This document shows, piece by piece, positions 7,299-13,675 of a DNA stretch of 13,675 nt. Both the position numbers and the translations under genes were made by a program. The stretch comes from Rhodothermia bacterium (GTDB lineage: Bacteria > Bacteroidota > Rhodothermia > Rhodothermales > JABDKH01). The notes under the pieces are model-generated. The model saw nothing but the letters and a program-made list of their open reading frames with translations. It was not told where the DNA came from and ran no database searches. Numbering within the stretch: position 1 is the stretch's first letter; every line of letters starts with the position of its first letter. The stretch covers positions 1-13,675 of the forward strand of contig JAHHLP010000395.1 of the NCBI GenBank assembly GCA_018679295.1. Direction: 5' to 3'.

Positions 7299-7829
7299 AT
7301 GCCCCAGGCGACCGAAGATGAGCAGCGACGACGCAACCTCATCACCGACCAGCTGGCCTACATGGTCGACGAGCTCGGTGCGTTGTCAGCGGTCCTGAAG
7401 ACGTTCCCGGACGAGTTGTTGGAGGCGCAGCCCTTCGAGGGTGAACCGTCTGTCAGAGATTTGTTCTATCAACTGTCAGTGCACGAGTCAGCCATTCGGA
7501 TTCCAAATCTTGAGCGATTCATTGCCGCTGAAACGGGCAAGCCGACGTTGATCTCGGATGTTGACGAAGCCAGAACCGAAGACGGGCAAAACCAGGCTAC
7601 TGCCGACGTGCTCGGCGAGGTAGCTGCGGCACGCACCGGGCTGCTTGAGCTCGTACGTTCCGCAGACGATTCGGTGTGGGATAGGACGGCCCGGCTTGCT
7701 GGAGAGGCAGTCACAATGACTGACTATCTCTTCGCCGTGGTCCAGGAGGATGTCGAGGTGCTGAGAGCAGTCGCACAGCGGATCCACGAGTCGAGGCCGG
7801 TTGGCTCACCGGGTTTTACGGCACGATAG
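7299..7829 (+). CDS. DinB/YfiT-like four-helix-bundle protein with degenerate metal site
   Basis: The protein is 176 aa from ATG 7299, which is preceded by AAGGA ending five bases before it. The frame extends back to a TTG at 7260 overlapping the NuoI-like stop, but that extension has no ribosome-binding site. The layout is that of the DinB superfamily: helix 1 (QLAYMVDELGALSAVLK), the PSVRDLFYQLSVHESAI segment matching the family's WS.xEvLxHLxxxE region, a third helix (VLGEVAAARTGLLELV), and a C-terminal helix (MTDYLFAVVQEDVEVLRAVA). In active DinB/YfiT thiol transferases, metal is held by three His residues, including an HDxxH in the last helix. Here that place reads QEDVEVL, with no His, and only the middle His (in VHES) is well placed. 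A structural or regulatory role without the usual metal chemistry is therefore possible. The gap to the upstream gene is 35 bp, so it probably shares its transcript. Confidence 0.65.
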   Translation: MPQATEDEQRRRNLITDQLAYMVDELGALSAVLKTFPDELLEAQPFEGEPSVRDLFYQLSVHESAIRIPNLERFIAAETGKPTLISDVDEARTEDGQNQATADVLGEVAAARTGLLELVRSADDSVWDRTARLAGEAVTMTDYLFAVVQEDVEVLRAVAQRIHESRPVGSPGFTAR

Positions 7830-7850
7830 GCCGAATTCGGCCGTTTCGTT
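7829..7850 (+). terminator. 14-bp palindrome with T-rich tail, possible terminator
   Basis: GGCCGAATTCGGCC (7829-7842) is a perfect 14-bp palindrome that begins on the last base of the DinB-like stop codon and is followed by GTTTCGTT. As RNA it can fold as a five-base-pair GC stem with an AATT loop. The T-tract is interrupted, so termination may be weak. The position directly at the gene end supports a terminator. It could instead be a binding site for a symmetric regulator ahead of holA. Confidence 0.42.
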
Positions 7851-7972
7851 CGTATATTGTAGCAGAGGTCAACTATCTTGGCCGAGTCCGGGCGCCGGAG
7901 TCCCACACACAATATTCTTCGGACGTCACTCGTTTTCACTGACCCGGCCCATACATCTACAGGAGCATCTCG

Positions 7973-9034
7973 ATGGCGCGAGGTGGCGTCACATTCAAGC
8001 AGTTGGACACTGCATTCAGTCACGGCAATTTCGAGCCGTTGTACTTTCTGTATGGTGAGGAGGCGTTCTTGATTGATGCGCTTCAGCACCGATTGATCGA
8101 GTGTGCGCTAGGTCCCGGCGAACGCGATTTCAACCTCGACATCATCTACGGGGCTGAGGCCGATGCTCGTCAGGCACTTACCACCTGTGCATCGTTTCCG
8201 GTGATGGCTCCCAGGCGAGTGGTCATCATCCGTGATTTCGAGAAGATGAGGGACAACCGGCTGTTCAAGTCGTACGCCGAGCAGCCCAACCCGACGGCTA
8301 TCGTAGTCCTGGTATGCCGAAGCAAGCCGAATCTTAGCGCGCATCCTTATCGTGCACTAAAGGAAAAAGCCGTCGCGGCCGAGATTAAGCCTCTGACGGC
8401 TGCGCGGCTACCGGCCTGGATCGTTGATCGGGTCAAGACGGCCGGACTTGAGATTGCGCCACGGGCCTGCGAGATGCTAGCCGATTTCGTGGGCACTAAT
8501 CTTCAGACGGCGGCTGCCGAGATCGACAAGCTAACATCGTATGTCGGAGACCGGGACACGATAGAGGAGATCGACGTCATCCGCGCCAGCGGGCAGACGA
8601 GAGAACACAACGTGTTCGAGCTCCAGAAGGCTGTGGGCGGTTGCGAGTACGCGCGATCCATGGTTATCATGGAACGGTTGTTGCAACAAACATCTAATGT
8701 CAGGGGAGAGTGCATCCGCATTGTAACGATCCTCTCCTCGTACTTCACAAAGCTCTGGAAACTGACAATTTGTCAAGAAAGGAGATTAGGGGAAAAGGAG
8801 ATCGCATCCCGGATCGGAGTTTCACCGTACTTCATAAAGGAGTACATTCATAACGCGAAGAACTTCGACCAAGGTTCTTTGGAGGGCTGTTTGACCTCAT
8901 TACTGGCCGCTGACTATGAGCTCAAGGGTGGTTCCCACCGCTCGGAGCACATGGTCATGCAGCTGCTTGTGAGTAAACTCACCGATCGCGGATCGGTCTT
9001 TGCACACAGTAATAAGGCATTGGCTCTGACATAA
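7973..9034 (+). CDS. holA: DNA polymerase III subunit delta
   Basis: This 353-aa protein is of the usual size for HolA, the clamp-loader subunit that opens the beta sliding clamp during replication. The N-terminus carries the family signature PLYFLYGEEAFLIDA (residues 22-36). This is followed by the FNLDIIYG strand, FPVMAPRRVVIIRDFEKM (the delta-type beta-strand and linker), VVLVCRSKPN, the LPAWI..R segment, and an AAA+ helical lid around ADFVGTNLQTAAAEIDKL. The C-terminal collar-like helical domain (about 220-335) includes NVFELQKAVGG and SSYFTKLWKL. Like other delta subunits it has no Walker A motif, which is normal because delta does not bind ATP productively. The start at 7973 has AGGAG at 7961-7965. 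The ECF sigma gene begins 39 bp later, so the two may be co-transcribed. Confidence 0.94.
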   Translation: MARGGVTFKQLDTAFSHGNFEPLYFLYGEEAFLIDALQHRLIECALGPGERDFNLDIIYGAEADARQALTTCASFPVMAPRRVVIIRDFEKMRDNRLFKSYAEQPNPTAIVVLVCRSKPNLSAHPYRALKEKAVAAEIKPLTAARLPAWIVDRVKTAGLEIAPRACEMLADFVGTNLQTAAAEIDKLTSYVGDRDTIEEIDVIRASGQTREHNVFELQKAVGGCEYARSMVIMERLLQQTSNVRGECIRIVTILSSYFTKLWKLTICQERRLGEKEIASRIGVSPYFIKEYIHNAKNFDQGSLEGCLTSLLAADYELKGGSHRSEHMVMQLLVSKLTDRGSVFAHSNKALALT

Positions 9035-9073
9035 CGGCGCAATAATAAAGCGTCTGATTAATAGAAGAAAGAT

Positions 9074-9763
9074 ATGGCTGATACGCTCGAGCGTAATAAA
9101 AAGACACCTGTTCCGACCCTAAAGGTGCGGAAGGCGGCTTCCCGCTCTAAGAACCCGAGCAACCGCCACTTTGAGACCTTGAACCAGATGAGTGACGAGG
9201 ATCTCATGTCGCAGTTTCAGGCTGGAACGGTTGAAGCATTTGACATCCTTGTGAGCCGTTACAAGGATCCGTTGACGAATTACATCTACCGGTTCCTCGG
9301 TGACATGAAGGAGTGCGAGGACCTTCTGCAGGAGACCTTCTTGCGAGTGTATCGCAACCGGCACTCCTACCGTCGGATTGCAAAGTACTCCACATGGCTG
9401 TATACCATTGCCGGTAACCTGGCGCGATCCGAGTATCGGAAGCGCAAGCGCCGACGCCTTTACTCCCTACAGTCGGTTAACCGCGACGACGAGGAGTACG
9501 AGGTCGAGATTCCGGACGAGACATTCTCACCGGACAAGCATGCCGAGAGCACGATTCAGGATCACTTCATTCAGGAAGCGCTGAAGCAGATTCCGGAGGA
9601 GTTTCGGGAGGTTGTCGTGCTGCGCGACGTGCAGCAGCTTGCCTACGAAGAAATCGCCGAGATTACCGGCTTGCCCATGGGTACGGTGAAGAGTCGGATC
9701 AACCGAGGCCGAACAAAGCTGCAGGCACTGCTAAAAGAGGTTTACACGCCGCAGCAGGACTAG
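9074..9763 (+). CDS. ECF (sigma-70 family, RpoE-like) RNA polymerase sigma factor
   Basis: The 229-aa protein has the two-domain ECF layout. Region sigma2 spans about residues 43-125: DLMSQFQAGTVEAFDILVSRY, then the core-binding ECEDLLQETFLRVY at about 80-93, then the -10-recognition part YSTWLYTIAGNLARSEYRKRKRR. An acidic linker (DDEEYEVEIPDETFSPD) separates it from sigma4 at about 163-220, which has IPEEFREVVVLRDVQQLAYEEIAEI split over two helices and GTVKSRINRGRTKL as the -35 recognition helix. A polar, basic N-terminal extension of about 40 residues precedes sigma2; an internal Met39 is an alternative start. The start at 9074 has the purine-rich AGAAGAAAGA just before it. It is followed by an intrinsic terminator, and the next gene downstream encodes a membrane protein resembling an anti-sigma factor, the usual partner. 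Confidence 0.95.
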   Translation: MADTLERNKKTPVPTLKVRKAASRSKNPSNRHFETLNQMSDEDLMSQFQAGTVEAFDILVSRYKDPLTNYIYRFLGDMKECEDLLQETFLRVYRNRHSYRRIAKYSTWLYTIAGNLARSEYRKRKRRRLYSLQSVNRDDEEYEVEIPDETFSPDKHAESTIQDHFIQEALKQIPEEFREVVVLRDVQQLAYEEIAEITGLPMGTVKSRINRGRTKLQALLKEVYTPQQD

Positions 9764-9801
9764 GTAAAATCCTATTTCGTTTCCCGATCGCGGGAGGATG
9801 A

Positions 9802-9832
9802 GGTCGACGAGTTTCGTCGACCTTTTTCTTTT
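9802..9832 (+). terminator. strong intrinsic terminator after the ECF sigma gene
   Basis: A nine-base-pair perfect stem, GGTCGACGA (9802-9810) and TCGTCGACC (9814-9822), with a three-base GTT loop is followed at once by TTTTTCTTTT. This is a textbook Rho-independent terminator, 38 bp after the sigma stop codon. It separates the sigma gene from the anti-sigma-like gene. Confidence 0.95.
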
Positions 9833-9839
9833 GGTAGCG

Positions 9840-9866
9840 TGAACCCTGCGAGCCCTCAAACGTTTA
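9840..9866 (+). promoter_or_regulatory. candidate ECF-type promoter ahead of the anti-sigma-like gene
   Basis: TGAACC (9840-9845) and CGTTTA (9861-9866), separated by 15 bp, resemble ECF-dependent promoters, which typically have an AAC-containing -35 and a CGT-type -10 about 16 bp apart. The site lies right behind the sigma-gene terminator and 65 bp before the likely start of the anti-sigma-like gene. It would let the sigma factor drive its own putative inhibitor. The match is short and found by eye, so chance is possible. Confidence 0.3.
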
Positions 9867-9930
9867 CGGTGATCCAGCTCCCTAATGGACGCCTTGTGGA
9901 TGTTTCTTGCTTATGGCTGAAGGATACGAT

Positions 9931-10524
9931 GTGAGTCGAGACGAGTCGGCCTGGCATGATCTCGACGAGTTCTTATGCGAATACGTTGACGGGTCGATGG
10001 ACCCGGTGGTTCGTGAGGTATTCGAAGAGTACGTTCTGCAGAATCCCGAACTGGCGCAGCATGTGGAGTGTCTGTGCCAGGCACGCCAGCTGTTGCGCCG
10101 ATCCCATTGTCCGTGCCGCTTGAAGGCGGACTTCCTCGATCGTCTTCGACGACGCGTGTCGGAAGACAGCTTCGCAGAAAGGGAAATGGTGATGCCGGGT
10201 ATGTATGCGAACCTTGCCCATCTGACCGCCTTCACGTCGGCCTTGCTCGTGATGACCATGGTCGGATTCATGGTGGGTGCTTACCTGACAGATCCCGAGC
10301 CGGCAAGGGTCACGAATCGTGTTGCCTCCACGTCGATCGATCGAGCCGCGTCACCGCGAGCTACGTTCTCCAGTCTCTTCGTTGCGCCTGACGCCAAAGC
10401 GCTCAGGGTAGGCTCGACCGATCGCATGACGCCAGTTGCTCCGCGCCGCCTGCCGATCGTTCCAATCTGGGCCGATGCCGACTGGCGGGACGCTCCTCAG
10501 ATCGCCTCGTCCTCTGTCTGGTAG
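9931..10524 (+). CDS. putative membrane anti-sigma factor with atypical Cys/His cluster
   Basis: Counting from GTG 9931 the protein has 197 aa. That start is preferred because GAAGGA (9919-9924) lies six bases before it; ATG 9913 is an in-frame alternative without a good ribosome-binding site. The N-terminal LDEFLCEYVDGSMDP and following helix (VVREVFEEYVLQNPELA) resemble the anti-sigma domain of ECF inhibitors. The normal zinc motif HxxxCxxC is lost: its positions read Tyr34, Asn38 and Leu41. Nearby, however, are H44, C47, C49 and then H59, C60, C62 (HVECLC and HCPC), a possible displaced metal or thiol cluster. One transmembrane helix spans about residues 99-120 (FTSALLVMTMVGFMVGAYLT). About 77 Ala/Pro/Arg/Ser-rich residues follow and should be extracytoplasmic. 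Following an ECF sigma gene, this topology supports an anti-sigma role, but the family match is weak and the intervening terminator uncouples the two genes. Confidence 0.62.
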   Translation: MSRDESAWHDLDEFLCEYVDGSMDPVVREVFEEYVLQNPELAQHVECLCQARQLLRRSHCPCRLKADFLDRLRRRVSEDSFAEREMVMPGMYANLAHLTAFTSALLVMTMVGFMVGAYLTDPEPARVTNRVASTSIDRAASPRATFSSLFVAPDAKALRVGSTDRMTPVAPRRLPIVPIWADADWRDAPQIASSSVW

Positions 10525-10545
10525 AGGCAAGTCCCCAATTTCAGA

Positions 10546-10622
10546 GGGCCCTTAGCTCAGTGGTTTAGAGCGCTCGCCTCACACGCGAGAGGTCACTGGT
10601 TCAAATCCAGTAGGGCCCACCA
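10546..10622 (+). tRNA. tRNA-Val(CAC)
   Basis: A complete cloverleaf can be drawn. The acceptor stem GGGCCCT (10546-10552) pairs with AGGGCCC (10612-10618). The D stem is GCTC/GAGC, and the anticodon stem CTCGC/GCGAG encloses the loop CTCACAC, giving anticodon CAC (Val, codon GUG). The T stem is ACTGG/CCAGT with loop TTCAAAT. The discriminator base is A, and CCA (10620-10622) is encoded. All stems pair fully. It starts 22 bp after the anti-sigma-like gene and could be read through from it or have its own promoter. Confidence 0.98.
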
Positions 10623-10674
10623 GATTAGCACTTAGCCAGCATATCTCGGCGATGCCGATACGGGGTTCACACGA

Positions 10675-10695
10675 GGCTCCGACTGGTTCGGGGCC
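10675..10695 (+). repeat. hairpin-forming inverted repeat downstream of tRNA-Val
   Basis: GGCTCCGA (10675-10682) can pair with TCGGGGCC (10688-10695) over eight base pairs, including one G-U, around a CTGGT loop. It lies 52 bases after the encoded CCA. No T-tract follows, so it is not a classical terminator. It may be a 3' processing or Rho-linked structure, or chance. Confidence 0.3.
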
Positions 10696-10848
10696 GACTG
10701 ACGAGCCCGCTGCTGGATCGTACGCCGGCTCACTGCACGGCTTGTAACCTTCGCCAACATTGCGTGCACGGAACGGTACTTCAGAGGGATGGGTATGTCG
10801 TTCAGCGGCTAGGCCCATTTCGCTCACCCAACCTGATGTGTTCGCCAC

Positions 10849-10989
10849 ATGTTGCGCAAGAAGCTGCTCATAGCATACGTGCGCCTGAAGCATGAGATCG
10901 AGAATGATCCGCCTGCCAAGTGTAGGGAGGCCCTTCATGCGTATAGCGATCGAGTGATGTCGGTCTTGCTGAAACGCTGGTATCAGTAG
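10849..10989 (+). CDS. candidate small protein of 46 aa (uncertain)
   Basis: An ATG-to-TAG frame encodes 46 aa, beginning MLRKKLLIAYVRLKHEI and ending VMSVLLKRWYQ. It is basic and could form amphipathic helices. An in-frame stop lies 15 bp upstream of the ATG, so it is not the tail of a longer frame. There is no Shine-Dalgarno sequence in front of it; some other genes in this window also lack one. I recognise no family. An open frame of this length can arise by chance, so this is only a candidate. Confidence 0.2.
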   Translation: MLRKKLLIAYVRLKHEIENDPPAKCREALHAYSDRVMSVLLKRWYQ

Positions 10990-11002
10990 TTACTCTGCCG
11001 CG

Positions 11003-11036
11003 ACGCCGGGTCAGGTCCTGCCCAGGGAGCCGGCGT
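11003..11036 (-). repeat. inverted repeat at the 3' end of the beta-helix gene
   Basis: ACGCCGG (11003-11009) and CCGGCGT (11030-11036) are perfect 7-bp inverted arms 20 bp apart. On the minus strand the structure begins four bases after the stop codon of the beta-helix gene. There is no T-tract on the far side, so any terminator would not be a canonical Rho-independent one. The position still suggests a transcript 3' end structure. Confidence 0.4.
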
Positions 11037-11039
11037 GGC

Positions 11040-13675
11040 TCAGTTCACTTCATGAGCACCGATGTCGACTCCGGCGCCAGCGGGCCGCGATGCCCCCGCG
11101 ATGTCGACACCAGGCACCTCCGGGTATTGTCCCGTCGTCGCACCCGCGTCAACGGCAGGACTTGAAGAGGTGATGCGCAGAGCGTCCCCATCGAGAAGGG
11201 GATCGGCCTCGAGATCGTTCGATGCAGTGGTTGAAGTTCCGCCCAGGTACCGCGACGCCACGTTCCAAAACAGGTTGTAATCACTGTCTATGGTGGTCCC
11301 ATCCTGTATTCCGATCCCGACGTTTCCGAGGCCTACAATCAAGTTGTTGACGATGGTCACGGGGAAAGGTCCCGTATAGCTGTTCGTTGATGCGCGAACG
11401 CGTATGAGGGGAGCAGTCGCAATGTCGGTGTATGTTCTGGAGTTACCGCGGAAATTGTTATTTGCGAGAATGATCGAATCAGCTGTCTCGGCACTTCCGA
11501 TCAGGACTCCTTCGAAGTTATCCACTTGATCGAAGGTGTTGTTGACCACGCGAAGTGTAGAACCCTCGGTAGTGAAGGTCTCCAGCGCGACAGCGGCAAA
11601 TGAGGCGGTCGAGAGAAACTCTACTACGTTCTGCTGTGCCGTAATGCTGGTCACGTGGTTGCGATTGTTCTGAGTCAGGCGGAAGCCGCTTCCGGCTGTC
11701 CGGATTGTGTTTCTCCGGATAATGATGTCGCCGGCATCTTCCTCTTGCAGAGCGTTAGCTGTCAGCATCGTACAACGAGGATCGGATTGCTCACCTAACA
11801 TCAGGTTGTCCTCAACAAGAACCCGGCCTGCGGTTACATCGACGGCCTGGCATAGCACATCGAACTCGTTATTCCGTATCAACAGATCTGACGAGATGCC
11901 GGTCCTCACTCCGCCGTCGACACCACTGATGGCGTTCGTGACGGTGTTGTTCGTGAACGTCAGGCTGCTGGTTGTTGTGTTGATGGCTAACTGCAGGTCC
12001 TCGAATTGCACGTTGTTTACCGTCACGTCCGCGGCAGCGGCCGTTATGCCTGTTCCATCGTCGTTGGCTCCTTCCTGTCCGAAGATTCGGGAATCGGAGA
12101 TCTCGAAGCCGGTAGCAGTGTTGGTAAGATTGATCGCGCCCGTGCAGCAGGTGAATCGCTGATGGCCTCCGATCGCTAGGTTTCGAATGGAGACTCCTGC
12201 ACCCTCGATTCGGAGGGTTGGGGGTTCCGCGCGGCCCGTGTGCAATGGTGCGGGCACGACCGTTGTCGCCCGATCCGCTCCCACGATCTGGACGCCATCC
12301 GAGAACACGGTGGCGCTCTTTGCAAGCGACCGATACTCGCCCGGGCAAACACTGACGAGCGCCTCGGGATCGGCGGCGGCAATCGCTGCATGAAAGCTCC
12401 TTGTATCGGCACCTACACAGGCAAGGTCATCATCAACGATGATCTCCGTCGAGTGCTCGACCTTAAAGACCCTCAGTGCAAACGGACCGCCGTTGTTGCG
12501 CCGGTCTTCCAGTTCGATTGCGTACTCGCCGTTCGTCTCCTCCAGACGGTCGGTGTTTGACCCGATCGAAGACGAGACGCAGCAGTTATCGAGGGGACTG
12601 ATCGACCAACGTCTGAGATTGACCTCCATGTCCAGCGCAGGTACGCTCCCCGCGGATTCGACGATCTCTGCATACACGCCGTCGCCAGCCTCTCCCCGGA
12701 AAGCAAACAGCAGTACCTCATCGGGACCGATCTCGCCCTCTACGTATACCTCTCCGTTTTCGTCGAATTCGATCCACTCGAACGTACCGCTTCTCCTCAG
12801 TGAGATGGTGAAATCACCCGGTGTCCCGGCTGACCCGTCGACCAGCAGGAAGTAAGTCTGGTCTCCGATGCCATTTCCCTGAAACGTGACGGTCCTCGAG
12901 GCAGAGAGCGGCCGCTCAACGAGGTTTGCGTTTCCATCCAGGGTCAGGTTTCCTGCAAAACCTTCGGATGTGATCCTGAGTTCGAATCCATCCGTCTCGC
13001 CGACGAAGAATCCGTAGACTTTCAAGTCGTCATTGGCTGCGTATGATTGGGACAGCGTGTCTCCATATGCGATTCGAATGGTGTCGGCCTGCAGATCTGT
13101 GGGTTCAAGGATGATGTCGAGCGGACTTTCATTGCCGGCAACACCGACGACATTGACCGTTGCTGCAAACAGTCCACCCAAGGCAGTCGCAACGACTTCG
13201 CTTTCTCTGCCTGGCGGAAATAGAAGCCGGGTTCCAGCCGGATCGATATAGGTTCGTACCTCGAAGACGGGGGCGGTTTGCATCCTGTCGCCTGTCTTCT
13301 GAAGAGGCTTCCGCCTCCCGCCGGCCCAGCATCCCACGGGTACGTCGAAGCAATTGCCTGTATCACACTCACGCTTGTAGCAGACGCCCGGATTTCTTAC
13401 GTCGGGGTCGAAGAAGTCGTCGCAGTTCCACCACGAGAAATGACTGACTTCAGCACGCAACGCCAATCCGGTAGGTGACGCGGCCGACGCAACCACAACT
13501 CCCATTCCCTCCTGCGTCCACTCGCCCGTGTCTTCGTCTACCGACCACAGTGCAATCTCATTGCCGACCTGCGTACCGCCAGTGTAGATCGGAATCTCGA
13601 CGGACGCACGCCTGCCGGGCGCCAGTTGCACGTCGCGGCCGTCTTGCTCAAGGTTGAATTCAACGACGCCATAAC
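11040..13675 (-). CDS. large extracellular mosaic protein: PPC-like sandwich, parallel beta-helix, choice-of-anchor-Q-like end (N-terminus outside window)
   Basis: The minus-strand frame is open to the right edge, so the 877 aa seen are the C-terminal part of a longer protein. A GTG at 13629-13631 is internal: homology-like sequence (VEFNLEQDG) continues before it. In fragment numbering: a beta-rich module with EIALWSVDEDTGEWTQEG and HFSWWNCD (about 1-85); a Cys-rich stretch with five Cys (about 84-115); beta-sandwich segments, including the PPC-like TYFLLVDGSAGTPGDFTISL (about 273-292); a second sandwich ending in ELEDRRNNGGPFALRVFK. A pectin-lyase-fold opening follows (RSFHAAIAAADPEALVSVCP, about 425-444). 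Many PbH1-type coils then follow to about 830, with repeated Asn-rich turns such as IRNNEF, VVNNTF, LANNNF and IVNNL. The end (SPAVDAG..VDIAGASRPAGAGVDIGAHE) matches choice-of-anchor-Q type C-termini. The protein is probably secreted or on the surface and may bind or cleave polysaccharide; no catalytic triad could be assigned. No type IX sorting domain is seen. Confidence 0.85.
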   Translation of the reverse strand, partial: YGVVEFNLEQDGRDVQLAPGRRASVEIPIYTGGTQVGNEIALWSVDEDTGEWTQEGMGVVVASAASPTGLALRAEVSHFSWWNCDDFFDPDVRNPGVCYKRECDTGNCFDVPVGCWAGGRRKPLQKTGDRMQTAPVFEVRTYIDPAGTRLLFPPGRESEVVATALGGLFAATVNVVGVAGNESPLDIILEPTDLQADTIRIAYGDTLSQSYAANDDLKVYGFFVGETDGFELRITSEGFAGNLTLDGNANLVERPLSASRTVTFQGNGIGDQTYFLLVDGSAGTPGDFTISLRRSGTFEWIEFDENGEVYVEGEIGPDEVLLFAFRGEAGDGVYAEIVESAGSVPALDMEVNLRRWSISPLDNCCVSSSIGSNTDRLEETNGEYAIELEDRRNNGGPFALRVFKVEHSTEIIVDDDLACVGADTRSFHAAIAAADPEALVSVCPGEYRSLAKSATVFSDGVQIVGADRATTVVPAPLHTGRAEPPTLRIEGAGVSIRNLAIGGHQRFTCCTGAINLTNTATGFEISDSRIFGQEGANDDGTGITAAAADVTVNNVQFEDLQLAINTTTSSLTFTNNTVTNAISGVDGGVRTGISSDLLIRNNEFDVLCQAVDVTAGRVLVEDNLMLGEQSDPRCTMLTANALQEEDAGDIIIRRNTIRTAGSGFRLTQNNRNHVTSITAQQNVVEFLSTASFAAVALETFTTEGSTLRVVNNTFDQVDNFEGVLIGSAETADSIILANNNFRGNSRTYTDIATAPLIRVRASTNSYTGPFPVTIVNNLIVGLGNVGIGIQDGTTIDSDYNLFWNVASRYLGGTSTTASNDLEADPLLDGDALRITSSSPAVDAGATTGQYPEVPGVDIAGASRPAGAGVDIGAHEVN

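Larger units (their letters stand above)
10623..11039. other. tRNA-to-beta-helix-gene intergenic region without a confident gene
   Basis: These ~415 bp between tRNA-Val and the convergent beta-helix gene hold no recognisable gene or known RNA. I see a hairpin-forming segment at 10675-10695, one 46-codon plus-strand ORF at 10849-10989, and a 7-bp inverted repeat at 11003-11036. No partial copy of the tRNA 3' end was seen, so there is no evidence for a phage or island attachment-site duplication. A minus-strand open frame covering much of it runs into the tRNA and is spurious. Confidence 0.6.

Noticed and set aside
10579..10938. A 119-codon minus-strand open frame ending in VGPTGFEPVTSRV
   Set aside because: Its last codons are the reverse complement of tRNA-Val; the GPTGFEPVTS ending is a well-known artefact of translating tRNA antisense. 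No ribosome-binding site or family resemblance supports it.
10546..11039. tRNA-Val as an integration site for a genomic island
   Set aside because: There is no integrase gene and no repeated tRNA 3' fragment downstream within the window.

Overview
This is chromosomal DNA from a bacterium of moderately high GC content. It is mostly a housekeeping segment, with one large, lineage-specific surface or secreted protein entering from the right edge. I saw no insertion sequence, integrase, CRISPR array, phage gene or defence cassette. The mix of genes (NFACT-type RqcH, UppP, an NtrC-type regulator, Der, an isolated NuoI-like ferredoxin, HolA, an ECF sigma factor, and a beta-helix protein with a choice-of-anchor-Q-like end) would fit the FCB superphylum, perhaps Rhodothermota. 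That placement is an inference from gene style, not from a marker alignment. Several genes have clear Shine-Dalgarno sequences (the HEAT-like gene, holA, the DinB-like gene). Others (the response regulator, der) have none visible.

Left part (1-2549): the 3' end of rqcH (ribosome rescue) runs rightward and converges on a leftward gene for a small exported HEAT-like repeat protein. That gene is divergent from uppP, the undecaprenyl-diphosphate phosphatase that recycles the cell-wall lipid carrier.

Middle part (2550-9832): all genes run rightward. An orphan NtrC-family response regulator (491 aa), an EcsC-family protein and the ribosome-assembly GTPase Der are separated by only about 50 bp and could be co-transcribed. 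After a 177-bp gap come a NuoI-like two-cluster ferredoxin and a degenerate DinB/YfiT-like four-helix protein, 35 bp apart, closed by a 14-bp palindrome. Then holA (DNA polymerase III delta subunit) and an ECF sigma factor follow, ending at a strong intrinsic terminator.

Right part (9833-13675): just after that terminator is an ECF-promoter-like pair of boxes, then a single-pass membrane protein that resembles an anti-sigma factor. It lacks the normal zinc motif but has an alternative Cys/His cluster. A complete tRNA-Val(CAC) with encoded CCA follows. About 415 bp without a confident gene comes next, holding one 46-codon candidate ORF and two inverted repeats. A leftward gene then fills the rest of the window; its N-terminus lies outside. 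It encodes a large beta-rich, Cys-containing extracellular protein with a PPC-like sandwich, a right-handed parallel beta-helix and a choice-of-anchor-Q-like C-terminus.

The most interesting points are the unusual sigma/anti-sigma arrangement with its putative autoregulatory promoter, the stand-alone NuoI-like protein, the orphan regulator next to EcsC, and the mosaic beta-helix protein. I found no convincing entirely new system.
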